Source of the DNA: Prevotellamassilia timonensis
GTDB taxonomy: Bacteria > Bacteroidota > Bacteroidia > Bacteroidales > Bacteroidaceae
Reading direction: 5' to 3'
DNA length: 64,000 nucleotides
NCBI RefSeq assembly: GCF_900106785.1
Contig: NZ_LT629842.1
Coordinates: 75,694-139,693, forward strand
Shown here: positions 29,688-39,397 of the stretch, one piece after another
Layout of the letters: every line of letters starts with the position of its first letter
Position numbering within the stretch: the first letter of the stretch is position 1
Translations under genes and position numbers: made by a program
Notes under the pieces: generated by a model
What the model saw: the letters and a program-made list of their open reading frames with translations, nothing else
Databases searched by the model: none
What the model was told of the DNA's origin: nothing

Positions 29688-31133
29688 ATGAAAAGAACTA
29701 TATTCGTGCTGCTTGTGCTGCTTTGCAGTTTGTGCGCCAAGGCGCAGACTGCGTGCTCGCCGGTGGCATCAGACATAAAATATGAGGTGCGCGCGGCATG
29801 GCTCACCACCCTTATGGGACTCGACTGGCCGCAGCGCCCCGCCACAACCGCAGCGCAAACTGCCGCACAGAAGCAAGCGCTGTGTGAAATGCTCGACCGC
29901 CTCAAGGCCATGGGCATTAACATGGTGCTGTTTCAGTCGCGCATACGTGCAACCACTGCCTACGCTTCGGCTATAGAACCTTGGGACGGTGTGTTTGCGG
30001 GGCGACCCGGACAACGGCCGCTTTATGACCCGCTGCAGTTTGCGGTGGACGAATGCCACAAGCGTGGCATGGAATGCCATGCCTGGGTGGTGGCGTTCCC
30101 CATCTGCAAGGTGGCGGTGGCCAAGCAACTTGGCAAACGCGCCCTGCCTGTGCAGCACCCCGAACTGTGCCAGCGGTGCGGTGACCAATGGCTGATGGAC
30201 CCTGGAGTGCCGGGCTCTGCCGAATATCTGGCTAAGGTGTGTCGCGAAATTGTGCAAAACTACGAGGTGGACGGCATTCATCTCGACTACATACGTTACC
30301 CCGAGAGCAGTGTGCCCTTTAACGACGACCGCACTTATCGCCGCTATGGCCATGGGCAGAACAAGGCCGCATGGCGCACGGCAAACATTGACCGCTGTGT
30401 GCTGGCCATACATGATGCGGTGAGAGGGGTGCGCCCGTGGGTAAAGCTGAGCTGCTCGCCCGTGGGCAAGTATTCTGACTTGTCGCGCTACTCCTCTTAC
30501 GGGTGGAACGCGCGCGACGCTGTGTCGCAAGATGCCCAGCGCTGGTTGCGCCTGGGGTGGATGGACATGCTCTTCCCGATGATGTACTTCGACGGCAATC
30601 ATTATTATCCTTTCCTTGCCGACTGGAAGGAGCACGATGCCGGTCGCCCCGTTGTGCCCGGACTCGGCATTTTCTTTCTTAACTCCCGCGAAAAGGATTG
30701 GCCGCTCCTTACCGTGCAGCGCCAGATGAATGTGGCACGCAGCGAGGGCCTTGGCGGCCAGGCGTTTTTCCGTACACGTTTTTTGCTGAACAACGAGAAA
30801 GGGCTTGCCGACTGGTTGCAAACCTCGTTCTATGCGCGTCCCGCCTTGGTGCCCCCCATGCGTTGGCAGGACAGCATTCCGCCCGCATCGCCCCAGGTAA
30901 CCCAGAGGCTTGATGGGCAGCACCTGCACCTTGAATGGTCTGCCGTGCACGATGCCGATGGCCCGGTGCGCTACAACGTTTACCGCCTCGACCCCACGTT
31001 TGGTAACGTCTTACTATCTGTGCGCACCACCGCCACCCATTACGACTGCATCCTCGCCCTGCCCGCCCTGCGCCACAGCCACTATGTGGTAACCGCCGTC
31101 GACGTGTATGGTAATGAGAGTGGGGGAGAGTAA
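29688..31133 (+). CDS. Secreted GH10-like glycosyl hydrolase (GHL10/DUF187)
   Basis: I chose the ATG at 29688 because it gives a normal signal peptide (MKRTIFVLLVLLCSLCAKAQ); the in-frame ATG at 29655 lies in the upstream hairpin. The product has about 481 residues. It matches the family-10-like glycosylhydrolases (GHL10, formerly DUF187), a TIM barrel with EVRAAWLTTLMGLDWP at the start and the conserved DGIHLDYIRYP near residue 196. The C-terminal 90 residues look like a fibronectin type III domain. The family acts on bacterial or dietary polysaccharides and its substrates are mostly unknown. Confidence 0.85.
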   Translation: MKRTIFVLLVLLCSLCAKAQTACSPVASDIKYEVRAAWLTTLMGLDWPQRPATTAAQTAAQKQALCEMLDRLKAMGINMVLFQSRIRATTAYASAIEPWDGVFAGRPGQRPLYDPLQFAVDECHKRGMECHAWVVAFPICKVAVAKQLGKRALPVQHPELCQRCGDQWLMDPGVPGSAEYLAKVCREIVQNYEVDGIHLDYIRYPESSVPFNDDRTYRRYGHGQNKAAWRTANIDRCVLAIHDAVRGVRPWVKLSCSPVGKYSDLSRYSSYGWNARDAVSQDAQRWLRLGWMDMLFPMMYFDGNHYYPFLADWKEHDAGRPVVPGLGIFFLNSREKDWPLLTVQRQMNVARSEGLGGQAFFRTRFLLNNEKGLADWLQTSFYARPALVPPMRWQDSIPPASPQVTQRLDGQHLHLEWSAVHDADGPVRYNVYRLDPTFGNVLLSVRTTATHYDCILALPALRHSHYVVTAVDVYGNESGGE

Positions 31134-31139
31134 TACGGG

Positions 31140-32215
31140 TATGGACTTTTGTTCTTTAGTCATTATGTCCTCCGTGTTAGCGGATAACTATAAACATATG
31201 CCTGTGAGGGGAAAATGTGGCGTTTCTTTGTTCGTGAATTGTGAAATCTGCCGCTAACGCGGAGAACATAAGGACATAAGAACAAAAGAAATTACGTTTG
31301 TGTTAGCCGCTTAGCGCGGAAAACATAGGCAACATAAGTTTACATAAGACACACAAAAGGCCGCTGCGCGGCTGGCCACGGACTAACGTCCGGGTGGCCC
31401 AAGAGACATAAGGGCTACGCCGTAGCGTTTAATGCTATTGCTTTTTTGTTTATGACGCTCATGGTCGTAACGGCATAGCCCTTCTGTTCTTGAGGGCATA
31501 TGGACGCAAGTCCATGCCCGTATGTCTTGAAGCACTTTTGTTCTTATGTCCTTTTGTTCTTATGTTCTCCGCGTTAGCGGCTCGCTACGGCGTCAGCCCT
31601 TATGTTTCTTGGGTCACGCGGACGTCAGTCCGTGGCCAGCCGCGCAGCGGCCTTTTGTGTATCTTATGTAAACTTCTGTTGCTTATGTTTTCCGCGCTAA
31701 GCGGCTAACACAAGCGTTATATCTTTTGTTCTTCAGCCCTTATGTTCTCCGCGTTAGCGGATAACTATAAACATATGCCTGTGAGGGGAAATGTAGCGTT
31801 TCTTTGTTCGTGAATTGTGAAATCTGCCGCTAACGCGGAGAACAAAAGGACATAAGAACATAAGAACAAAAGAGTTTCAAGACATACGGGCATGGACTTG
31901 CGTCCATGTGCCCTCAAGAACATAAGAGCTACGCCGTAGCGTTTAATGCTATTGCTTTTTTGTTTATGACGCTCATGGTCATAACGACGTAGCCCTTATG
32001 TTCTCCGCGTTAGCGGCTCGCTACGGCGTCAGCCCTTATGTTTCTTTGGCCACGCGGACGTTAGTCCGTGGCCAGCCGCGCAGCGGCCTTTTGTGTATCT
32101 TGTGTAAACTTCTGTTGCTTATGTTTTCCGCGCTAAGCGGCTAACACAAACGTTATGTCTTTTGTCCTTATGTCCTTTTGTTCTTATGCTCTCCGCGTTA
32201 GCGGCAAATCTCATT
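31140..32215. repeat. Composite of nested palindromes with octamer linkers (family P4)
   Basis: About 1.1 kb is made of palindromic cassettes repeated two or three times in both orientations. Examples are CCGCTAACGCGG modules, GGACTAACGTCC inside GGCCACGG...CCGTGGCC, CTACGCCGTAGCG and ATGGACGCAAGTCCAT. The stretch 31164-31290 recurs at 31746-31870, 31400-31485 at 31925-31998, and 31570-31720 at 32001-32155. Linkers read as phased 8-bp words (AGAACATA, AGAACAAA, AGGACATA). I see no gene. A related cassette follows the Nramp gene at 51536-51628. Confidence 0.75.
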
Positions 32216-32607
32216 GAGTACCACATTCTTCTGACTCCATCACTTCCTGCGCCGTTGAATGGCGCGGTCACCATGGTGTTACGCACCAGTTTGCTCACGG
32301 GCACAAACCCTTTGTCAGCTTGGTCTCGCCGTTGCACCTCGGGCGTGCGGTCAAGCACATTATAGCGCGTATCGCACATCTCGTCCATAAGGGTGATGGC
32401 TTGTTCTGTCAGACCGCAGTTCGTCGTGTGGCCAGTTGTTTGCGGTGTACAATTAGTATCATTGCCCATGCGTTTTTGCTGTTGGGGTGTTTCAGCCTTT
32501 TCACTTTGCGGTTCCGCGCTATGTCCGATAGCGTCTATCAGTTTGTCAACGCCACGTTTCACAATGGCATCGGCATAGCGCAGCATTCTGTTAAGCATTC
32601 GTTTCAT
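32119..32607 (-). pseudogene. Truncated gene, possibly a remnant of a VirE/primase-type protein
   Basis: The frame starts at 32607 (MKRMLNRMLRYADAIVKRGV) with a -7 box TACCTTTG on the minus strand at 32650-32657. The last 28 codons are encoded by palindromic repeat DNA, so the original 3' end is missing. The segment CDTRYNVLDRTPEVQRRDQADKG... to FVPVSKLVRNTM resembles the stretch before the VirE/DUF3987 domain in Bacteroidota mobile-element proteins, recalled from memory. The product would be about 162 residues and is probably non-functional. A small intact gene of unknown type is the alternative. Confidence 0.5.
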
Positions 32608-32703
32608 GGTAGTTACTACAATTTGGTTTGATATAAAAGCAAAGTGCTGCAAAGGTAACACCAAGGCATTGCACCCAACAAAAAAAGTGTACAATTTGTA
32701 CAC

Positions 32704-33345
32704 AAATATTTGCCCCCTCCCCGTCTGCCTACATGTAAAAGAGTGCGAGTAATTTTACTGCCATCTTACACTTTTTGCACATAACAAGTTGATATTCAGA
32801 TATTTCAAGAGTGTAAGATGATTCCAAAGTATCTTACACTCCCCTGCATACATCTTACACATCACACCCCGTTGTCTTGCAGTCGGTTTTGTCGTATGCG
32901 GTGGGTTTTACGCCATAGGGACGTAGAGGTATCTGTCGGAGCAACAGACTTTTCTGCTCCCCTATGCCGTAATATCCTCCTCCCGTGCTTGTGTCGTGTG
33001 GCAGCATGTAGGTTGTGTAGGTTGCGTGTAAGTGGAATTTGTAACATCTTACACTGATTAAAGTATTGATAACCAATGAGTTGTAATGTGTTAGTGTAAG
33101 ATGTAAGATGCTCGGCGTGTAAGTTATTGTAGTATGGTAAAGGCCTCAGGTACCACTTTTTCGTCTTGCACCTTTTAACGTAACCCATCGATTTTCAATA
33201 CACGCCATTCGATGGCACAAAAAGTGATGGAGTTTGGAGTTCTCCACTATTCAGTCCAAATATTGTTTGCGGTGTACATTTGCAGACTTTCAGCGTAATG
33301 ATAGGTTGGGTATGTTTTGTATGTTGCAAATGAAGCATAGTAAAT
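32704..33345. other. Gene-free stretch with palindrome P3 (copy 1) and GTGTAAGATG words
   Basis: I see no gene. At about 32897-32985 there is an imperfect palindrome (TTTTACGCCATAGGG mirrored by CCCTATGCCGTAATA, with CAACAGAC at the tip). A better-formed relative lies at 47665-47768. On both sides the word GTGTAAGATG or its inverse recurs (32750-32870 and 33040-33125). Confidence 0.5.
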
Positions 33346-33380
33346 ATGGGGCAAGCACAGATGTTTTGTGCTTGCCCCAT
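33346..33380 (-). terminator. Terminator hairpin of the leucine-rich repeat gene
   Basis: Arms 33346-33359 and 33367-33380 are a perfect 14-bp inverted repeat (ATGGGGCAAGCACA). It lies 26 bp past the stop codon of the minus-strand gene and is followed on the minus strand by an AT-rich tract. Confidence 0.65.
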
Positions 33381-33405
33381 TACATTCAGCCTTTGATGTA
33401 AAGGC

Positions 33406-36400
33406 TTACTTAATTGCCAAACGTATAGTTTTAGTGCATACTCCGTCTGTTACACAGAGTAGGTACATTCCAGATTGCAGGTGTTGCGTTTGCATTTTTA
33501 TGTTGCGTGTGTCAGAACCATTGTCTGTTGTCGAAGTGGTGGACAAGACCGTACCGCTTATGCTATATAATTTTGCGGAGATTTCGTTTCTCGTGCCATT
33601 AACAACAAAGTCCACTCCTTGTGCATTTGCTTTGTTTATGGTGACAGTCATTTCTCCAGACTGTGTATTGTCAAGTTTGACATTGCCGATAGCAGTCGGG
33701 GCGGGAGTAGAGAATATTTGTTCTTCGCCATATGTGGTGCCGTGCTCTGTTGTTACGTAGGCACGCACGCTGTAGGTTGTGTTTGGCTCAAGATTTTCAA
33801 GTGTGGCAGTCATGCGTTGGCCTGTAGATATAATCGTTTGATGGTTATCTTCTTTGGTCGCAGTAACGTAACGTGTAGAAGTGCTTTCTGTACTGCTGTG
33901 TTTCCAGTATTCAAAGCCTTGCTCTTTAATCTCATCAGAGCCGGCAATGACAAACGCTCTTACTGTTGCCGTTGTTTCGTTGTCGCAATTAACTTCAAAC
34001 GTACGTACGGTGGGGTCAAAGTAAACGTATGCGTCAGCAGTTCCAAAGGCAGACCACTCACCATACCACGTCTTGCCACTATTACTTTTGTAGAATGGGC
34101 GGAATTTGTAGTAGGTGTTCGCACTCAAATTACGTAGAGCACCAGTCATGATTCCATCTATAATGGGGCAATTTGCCTTAGAGCTTGGTACAAGTTCGGG
34201 GGCGTCGTAGCGTCGCCATTCAAACCCTGCATTTGTCTCGTCATCACTCATGTTGGTTGTGGCACAAATGAGTGCCACTGTGTTTGATGTGGCTTTTGCC
34301 TCTGCTATGGTCTTGAGCTCTAAAGATGGGAAACTTTCGCCGAGGAAAGAAGGGGCCTTGCGATATAGCCTTGTCTCTTCTCCGTTTTTGACTATAACAG
34401 CATAGCTTGGCACATCTCCATCTGCTAAGGAAGTTCCAGGAGTTTGGCCTGAAACGAGTAACGTATTACCATGTTCGCTAATGGTGGCATTGTCGAAAGT
34501 CCACCCCTCGTCTATAATGTTTGCGTCATTGTCTCTCATTTCAATGTAATGTTGGTCAACAGACCCTTTTATGGTATAGGTTGTGGGGGTTATGGTTGTA
34601 TTGTCAATCGAGGTTCGGATAAATACGCCATAAGTCTCAAAAGTCCAAAGAGGACACTTGTAAATAGGATCGCCATTGTTGTTAAATTCTATATAATTGA
34701 TATGGCCACTTTCATTAGGCCATAAATTGGTGATCGTGACAGTTTGGGGCTTGCTGTCGTATTTTAATTCATGGTATTTATGGCCGCAATAGAGAGCGCA
34801 TCTAACCGGCTTGTCTATTTCTGGATCAATGTCTATCCTTATGTCTTCAATCGTTACATATGTTTGTCCTTCAATAAGCCTACTGTAAGTGCCGAATGCC
34901 TTCGTCTTTATTTCTTGACTTGTAGCACCAATTATTGTTCCCTTTTTGTTAAAAGTTTCAATAAAAATTGTGTATGTCCGATAAGGGCTTAAATTGCGTA
35001 AGATGTAGCGTCCATTTTCGTTGCTTATAGGTTCTCCGTAGTCGTAGTTGAGACGAACAACAGTGCTGGTGCTGTCAAATGGAATGCTGAAATAGTCTTC
35101 CCAAAGATCGTTTCCCCTTAAGTTGAAAGCGATAGTACGTGAGTGAACAGTCTCATTGCATATTTGAGCTGCATCAATAGGTATAATATCTCTACCTATA
35201 GTGTATCTTTCGGAAGATGGTGCATATAGTTGGTTAATGGTGGCGCCAGATAATAAATTCCGATAAAAGTCTATAGTTTTGACAGAAGTAATACCTATTT
35301 TGTTGATATGTGCGTTGTGAAATGGCATTTCGCCTACTTCTGTGATACCTTTCCCTATAATTATTTTGTTCAGATTGTCACAACCCGCAAAGGCATTTGA
35401 AGCAATTGTTAAATCTGAAATGCCATCTTCAAATTGAAGATTGTGCAGGCTGTCACATTCGAAGAATGCGCATGGTATTATGGTTTTGACCGTTTTTGGA
35501 ATGGTGTAATCTGCTATGCCGCCAGGAAAAATTATAAGACTGTCTTTCTTTGAGTTGAATAGTGCGGTTCCATCGGACGAATAGTGTGTATTACGCTTGT
35601 CAACTAAAATTGATTCCAACGAATAACACGTTGAAAGTCCTGAATTTAGAGGAAGCTTTGATAGGGAAGATGGAAGGGTTATTGTATGGAGGGAAGTACA
35701 CTCTCCGAATGAAAAGTATCCAATTTCTAGAAGTCCTTCGTTCAGAGTTATTGATGCTAAATCTGTTTGTGAATGAAAAGCATGGTCTTTCAAAGTCTTA
35801 ACGGTAGAGGGCACAACGTATTTGGTTAATGGTATTGCTGTGTAGAGGATGCTGCCATCTTTATTGAATATTGCTTTTCCGTCTGTTGATAGATAGGGGT
35901 TTGATTCATTGATTTTAATTAAACTAAGCGACTTGCATTTATTGAATACTTGAGATCCGATGTCGTGCAAACTGTCGGGAAGTGTAAGTTCGCTTAAAGA
36001 CGTGCATCCACTGAATGCCTCTCCACTAATCCATTGTAAACTGTTGGGTAGCGTAATATGTCTTAATGATGTACAATCACTAAAAGCTTCCCCTCCTATG
36101 GTTCGCAGACTTTGAGGGAATTCAATCTCGTAAAGTGATGTGCAACCATTAAATCCCACCACAGATTCTATTCCCTCATTAAGCCGTAACTTTTGTAATT
36201 TAGTGCAATTTGAAAAAGCTTTCCAGGATATTTGGTGAATTGTACCAGGTAATGATAATTCTATTATGTCCTTGCTGTTTTCGACGCTAAGATCACCACG
36301 TCCAATGGCGTCAATTACGTAGTTCTTAGATTTGTATTGTATTTGTTCCGGGATGACCACAATGCCTTTAAGGTTGTTGTCAGAAGCAAGTCCCGTCATT

Positions 36401-36528
36401 GTCGCACGATTTTCACCATCAACTAATTCATATGTTATGCCATCTTGGGTAATGGTCTGTGCGGCTGTTGGCATAGATGCTGCCAAGCAAAGCAGTATTG
36501 TTGTAAGAATATTTTGTATATTAATCAT
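33406..36528 (-). CDS. BspA-like leucine-rich repeat surface protein
   Basis: This 1040-residue protein has a signal peptide (about 1-23). It then has BspA/TpLRR-type leucine-rich repeats (about 90-430) with the recurring pattern IGGEAFSDCTSLRHITLP. A middle region of beta sandwiches resembling fibronectin type III repeats (about 500-960) follows, including two WYGEWSAFG/TTYGEEQIFS-like ends. The last 70 residues (ending GMYLLCVTDGVCTKTIRLAIK) fit a type IX secretion C-terminal signal. BspA proteins bind fibronectin, fibrinogen or other cells in oral Bacteroidales. The gene is more AT-rich than most host genes here, which hints at transfer. It stands alone. Confidence 0.88.
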   Translation of the reverse strand: MINIQNILTTILLCLAASMPTAAQTITQDGITYELVDGENRATMTGLASDNNLKGIVVIPEQIQYKSKNYVIDAIGRGDLSVENSKDIIELSLPGTIHQISWKAFSNCTKLQKLRLNEGIESVVGFNGCTSLYEIEFPQSLRTIGGEAFSDCTSLRHITLPNSLQWISGEAFSGCTSLSELTLPDSLHDIGSQVFNKCKSLSLIKINESNPYLSTDGKAIFNKDGSILYTAIPLTKYVVPSTVKTLKDHAFHSQTDLASITLNEGLLEIGYFSFGECTSLHTITLPSSLSKLPLNSGLSTCYSLESILVDKRNTHYSSDGTALFNSKKDSLIIFPGGIADYTIPKTVKTIIPCAFFECDSLHNLQFEDGISDLTIASNAFAGCDNLNKIIIGKGITEVGEMPFHNAHINKIGITSVKTIDFYRNLLSGATINQLYAPSSERYTIGRDIIPIDAAQICNETVHSRTIAFNLRGNDLWEDYFSIPFDSTSTVVRLNYDYGEPISNENGRYILRNLSPYRTYTIFIETFNKKGTIIGATSQEIKTKAFGTYSRLIEGQTYVTIEDIRIDIDPEIDKPVRCALYCGHKYHELKYDSKPQTVTITNLWPNESGHINYIEFNNNGDPIYKCPLWTFETYGVFIRTSIDNTTITPTTYTIKGSVDQHYIEMRDNDANIIDEGWTFDNATISEHGNTLLVSGQTPGTSLADGDVPSYAVIVKNGEETRLYRKAPSFLGESFPSLELKTIAEAKATSNTVALICATTNMSDDETNAGFEWRRYDAPELVPSSKANCPIIDGIMTGALRNLSANTYYKFRPFYKSNSGKTWYGEWSAFGTADAYVYFDPTVRTFEVNCDNETTATVRAFVIAGSDEIKEQGFEYWKHSSTESTSTRYVTATKEDNHQTIISTGQRMTATLENLEPNTTYSVRAYVTTEHGTTYGEEQIFSTPAPTAIGNVKLDNTQSGEMTVTINKANAQGVDFVVNGTRNEISAKLYSISGTVLSTTSTTDNGSDTRNIKMQTQHLQSGMYLLCVTDGVCTKTIRLAIK

Positions 36529-36683
36529 ATTAAGTGTGATTTTATGGTTAGAAGTTAGTAAACGATGTGGAAACTTTGGTCAAGAATATTTTTTCATCAT
36601 AAGCGTAGGTTTTATTTTCCTATCAGTCTCCCATTAATAAGAATATTGAAAAAATGTGTACTTCATTCTGTTCGTCTATATAC

Positions 36684-36850
36684 AAAAAAAGCGTGGGAGT
36701 CTGTATCTGTCACTTGTCCCACGTAACCAGGCCTTCGCATTGCCTTTCCCCGAGGACAAGCAACATTTAGAAACCCACGCCGATATGCGAGTATAGATAC
36801 AATACGCCCAAAGTATTCGTGCCGCAAATAGGGCACGAATACAATAAGGG
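36684..36850 (-). ncRNA. Candidate structured RNA or leader ending in a terminator
   Basis: On the minus strand an 11-bp hairpin (36813-36842, GTATTCGTGCC arm) is followed by a rod. GCGTGGG (36774-36780) pairs with CCCACGC (36691-36697), enclosing CTTGTCC/GGACAAG (36754-36760 with 36713-36719), and a T7 tract follows (36684-36690). A short antisense-style ORF covers it but has no support. It could be an independent small RNA or a terminated leader of the leucine-rich repeat gene 156 bp downstream. I cannot match it to 6S, SRP, RNase P or tmRNA by eye. Confidence 0.4.
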
Positions 36851-37209
36851 CTATCATACCTATGGTAAAGTATGCATACCCAATGGGCATCTATTGTTGC
36901 ATTGTTCTTAACGGGGATTGAAGTTGCGAAGTTCGGTCACGTTCAGAACAAAGCGCAAATAAACGCCTTTCCATATATGGAACCCAACCCCTATAGTGCA
37001 ATCACATGAGGAATGCACTCGGCGTGGATTCGGTGACAAAGGTAAGGACTAAAAGAGTAATATGCAAAAAATAGGGTGGAGATATGGAGGCTGCGGGCTA
37101 ATATTAGTCATAAACGGAAAAAACTTTCCGAAAAAGTTTGGCAGTTCGGAGGAAATGCTTACCTTTGCACTCGCAAAACAGAAATAAACGCTGTTGAGCC
37201 GAAATGAAT

Positions 37210-37283
37210 GCCTCTTTAGCTCAGTTGGCCAGAGCACGTGATTTGTAATCTCGGGGTCGTTGGTTCGAATCCGACAAGAGGCT
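37210..37283 (+). tRNA. tRNA-Thr (anticodon TGT)
   Basis: The acceptor stem GCCTCTT pairs with AAGAGGC, the D-arm contains AGCTCAGTTGGCCAGAGC, and the anticodon loop TTTGTAA on a CGTGA/TCTCG stem gives anticodon TGT. The T-arm is GTTGGTTCGAATCCGAC. A short hairpin with a T-run follows (about 37288-37332) and probably terminates the transcript. Confidence 0.95.
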
Positions 37284-37366
37284 CTTAAAAGAGTTAGGAA
37301 AGTGAACGCTCGCTTTTTCTAACTCTTTTTTTGTGTTTCATATTTGCTTGCGGTGGCTGCATTGAT

Positions 37367-37374
37367 TACCTTTG
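37367..37374 (+). promoter_or_regulatory. -7 promoter box of argB
   Basis: TACCTTTG fits TAnnTTTG and ends four bases before the ATG at 37379, predicting a leaderless transcript for the argB operon. Confidence 0.6.
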
Positions 37375-37378
37375 CAGT

Positions 37379-38152
37379 ATGAAACAGCATCTTACAATAG
37401 TTAAAGTGGGCGGAAAAATTGTTGAGGCGCCCGATACTCTCAACCAACTTTTGCAACGTTTCTCGGCACTCGAAGGGCCGAAAGTGCTGGTGCATGGTGG
37501 CGGACGTACTGCCACCGATGTGGCGGCGCAACTCGGCGTGGAAACTCGCATGGTGGACGGTCGTCGCATTACCGATGCCGAAATGTTGCGTGTGGTGACG
37601 ATGGTGTATGGCGGACTGGTCAACAAAAATGTGGTGGCCAAACTGCAAGCTTGTGGCGTGAATGCGCTCGGGCTGACGGGCGCCGACATGAACGTGATAC
37701 GCTCGCACCGACGCCCGTTGAAAAACGGCATAGATTATGGCTATGTGGGCGATGTGGACAAGGTGGACGCCGACCGTCTGCAACTGCTCATAGATGCTGG
37801 TATTACCCCGGTGATGGCTCCGCTCACGCACAATGGCGAGGGTGATTTGCTCAACACCAATGCCGATACCATAGCCGGCGAAACGGCCAAGGCTTTGGCG
37901 CAGCACTACGAGGTGACGCTCATTTACTGCTTTGAACATGCCGGTGTGCTGGCCGATGCCAATGACGAGGCCAGCGTGATACGCCGCATCACCCCCCAGA
38001 CGTTTGAGCAACTCAAGGCAGACGGCATAGTGTCGGGCGGTATGTTGCCAAAGATAGAAAACAGCTTGATGGCGGTAAAGGCTGGTGTGAAGCGCGTGGT
38101 AATAACCAGCGCCGATAAAATAGGTACAAACGAAGGTACGAGCATAGAATAA
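37379..38152 (+). CDS. argB: Acetylglutamate kinase
   Basis: This 257-residue enzyme phosphorylates N-acetylglutamate with ATP, the second step of arginine biosynthesis. I chose the ATG at 37379 because the protein then opens with the conserved VKVGGKIVE; the in-frame codons before it carry the promoter. The amino acid kinase fold is clear: LVHGGGRTATDVA (near 38-50), NALGLTGADMN (near 98), NTNADTIAGETAKAL (near 160) and GGMLPKIENSLMAV (near 221). No other arg gene lies nearby. The next gene starts 4 bp downstream, so the two are co-transcribed. Confidence 0.94.
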   Translation: MKQHLTIVKVGGKIVEAPDTLNQLLQRFSALEGPKVLVHGGGRTATDVAAQLGVETRMVDGRRITDAEMLRVVTMVYGGLVNKNVVAKLQACGVNALGLTGADMNVIRSHRRPLKNGIDYGYVGDVDKVDADRLQLLIDAGITPVMAPLTHNGEGDLLNTNADTIAGETAKALAQHYEVTLIYCFEHAGVLADANDEASVIRRITPQTFEQLKADGIVSGGMLPKIENSLMAVKAGVKRVVITSADKIGTNEGTSIE

Positions 38153-38155
38153 CGA

Positions 38156-39397
38156 ATGAACAAATATGAAATAATGGCCCCGGTGGGGTCACGCGAGAGT
38201 TTGGCTGCTGCGCTCAAAGCCGGTGCCGACTCCATATACTTTGGCATAGAGGCACTTAATATGCGTGCCCATAGTGCCAGCAAATTTACTATTGACGATT
38301 TGCGCGACATAGCTGCACAATGTGCTGCACAGGGCGTAAAGTCATACCTGACGGTAAACACCATTATATATGATGAGGACATTGACCTCATGCACCGCAT
38401 TTGCGATGCGGCACACGAGGCAGACATTTCAGCCATTATAGCCTGCGATGTGGCAGTGATGAGCTATTGCAACCGCATAGGCCAGGAGGTGCATCTGTCT
38501 ACCCAACTCAACATATCAAATGCCGAGGCACTGAAGTTCTATGCCCAGTTTGCCGATGTGGCAGTTTTGGCGCGTGAACTCAACCTTGAGCAGGTGGCCA
38601 AAATACATGAGGCCATAGAGCGCGACCATATTTGCGGACCCTCGGGGCAGCCCATACGCATAGAAATGTTCTGCCATGGCGCTTTGTGCATGGCAGTGAG
38701 CGGCAAGTGCTACCTCTCGCTCGACAATCTTGGTCGTTCGGCCAACCGCGGGCAGTGCATGCAAGTATGCCGCCGCAGTTATACGGTGCGCGACCGCGAA
38801 ACAGGCATAGAACTCGATGTGGACAACAAGTACATCATGAGTCCTAAAGATCTCAAAACCATTGGTTTCATAGATCAAATGATGAAGGCTGGCGTGCGCG
38901 TGTTCAAAATAGAGGGCCGCGCCCGCAGTGCCGAGTACGTTTACACCGTGGTGCAGTGCTACAAAGAGGCCATTGCCGCAGTAGAGGACGGCACCTTCAC
39001 GCCCGACAAGGTGGCCCAGTGGGACGAGCGGCTGAAGTCGGTGTTCAACCGCGGTTTTTGGGACGGCTACTATCTCGGTCAGAAACTTGGCGAGTGGAGC
39101 AACGTGTACGGCTCGGCTGCTACCGAAAAGAAACAGTACATTGGCAAGGGTCAGAAATACTTTTCAAAGCTCGGCGTTGGCGAGTTTTATATTGAAGCCG
39201 GTGAGTTTGAGGTGGGCGACAAGTTGCTCATTGTAGGCCCAACAACCGGTGCGCTTTATGTGACCGCTACCGACATACATGGCGACCACGGCCATGTGGA
39301 CAAGGCGCTCAAGGGCATGCGTGTGGCCATACCTGTGCCCGAGAAAGTGCGCCCGAGTGACAAACTTTATAAGATAGTAAAGACTGGTAATGAATAA
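38156..39397 (+). CDS. Peptidase U32 family protein (TrhP/YegQ-like)
   Basis: This 413-residue protein belongs to the U32 family, whose bacterial members TrhP and RlhA make 5-hydroxyuridine in tRNA or 5-hydroxycytidine in 23S rRNA from a prephenate-dependent reaction, not proteolysis. The family signature is visible around MFCHGALCMAVSGKCYLS (near 173-190) and RGQCMQVCRRSY (near 202), whose cysteines are thought to hold an iron-sulfur cluster. MAPVGSRESLAAALKAGADSIYFG opens the TIM barrel. The C-terminus has a beta-barrel. It overlaps the next gene by 8 bp. Confidence 0.88.
   Translation: MNKYEIMAPVGSRESLAAALKAGADSIYFGIEALNMRAHSASKFTIDDLRDIAAQCAAQGVKSYLTVNTIIYDEDIDLMHRICDAAHEADISAIIACDVAVMSYCNRIGQEVHLSTQLNISNAEALKFYAQFADVAVLARELNLEQVAKIHEAIERDHICGPSGQPIRIEMFCHGALCMAVSGKCYLSLDNLGRSANRGQCMQVCRRSYTVRDRETGIELDVDNKYIMSPKDLKTIGFIDQMMKAGVRVFKIEGRARSAEYVYTVVQCYKEAIAAVEDGTFTPDKVAQWDERLKSVFNRGFWDGYYLGQKLGEWSNVYGSAATEKKQYIGKGQKYFSKLGVGEFYIEAGEFEVGDKLLIVGPTTGALYVTATDIHGDHGHVDKALKGMRVAIPVPEKVRPSDKLYKIVKTGNE

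Noticed and set aside
36684-36890. 6S RNA, SRP RNA, RNase P RNA or tmRNA
   Set aside because: The conserved motifs of these RNAs that I can recall (such as the SRP GGTCCGGAAGGAAGCAG loop or the P4 GAGGAAAGTCC) are absent.
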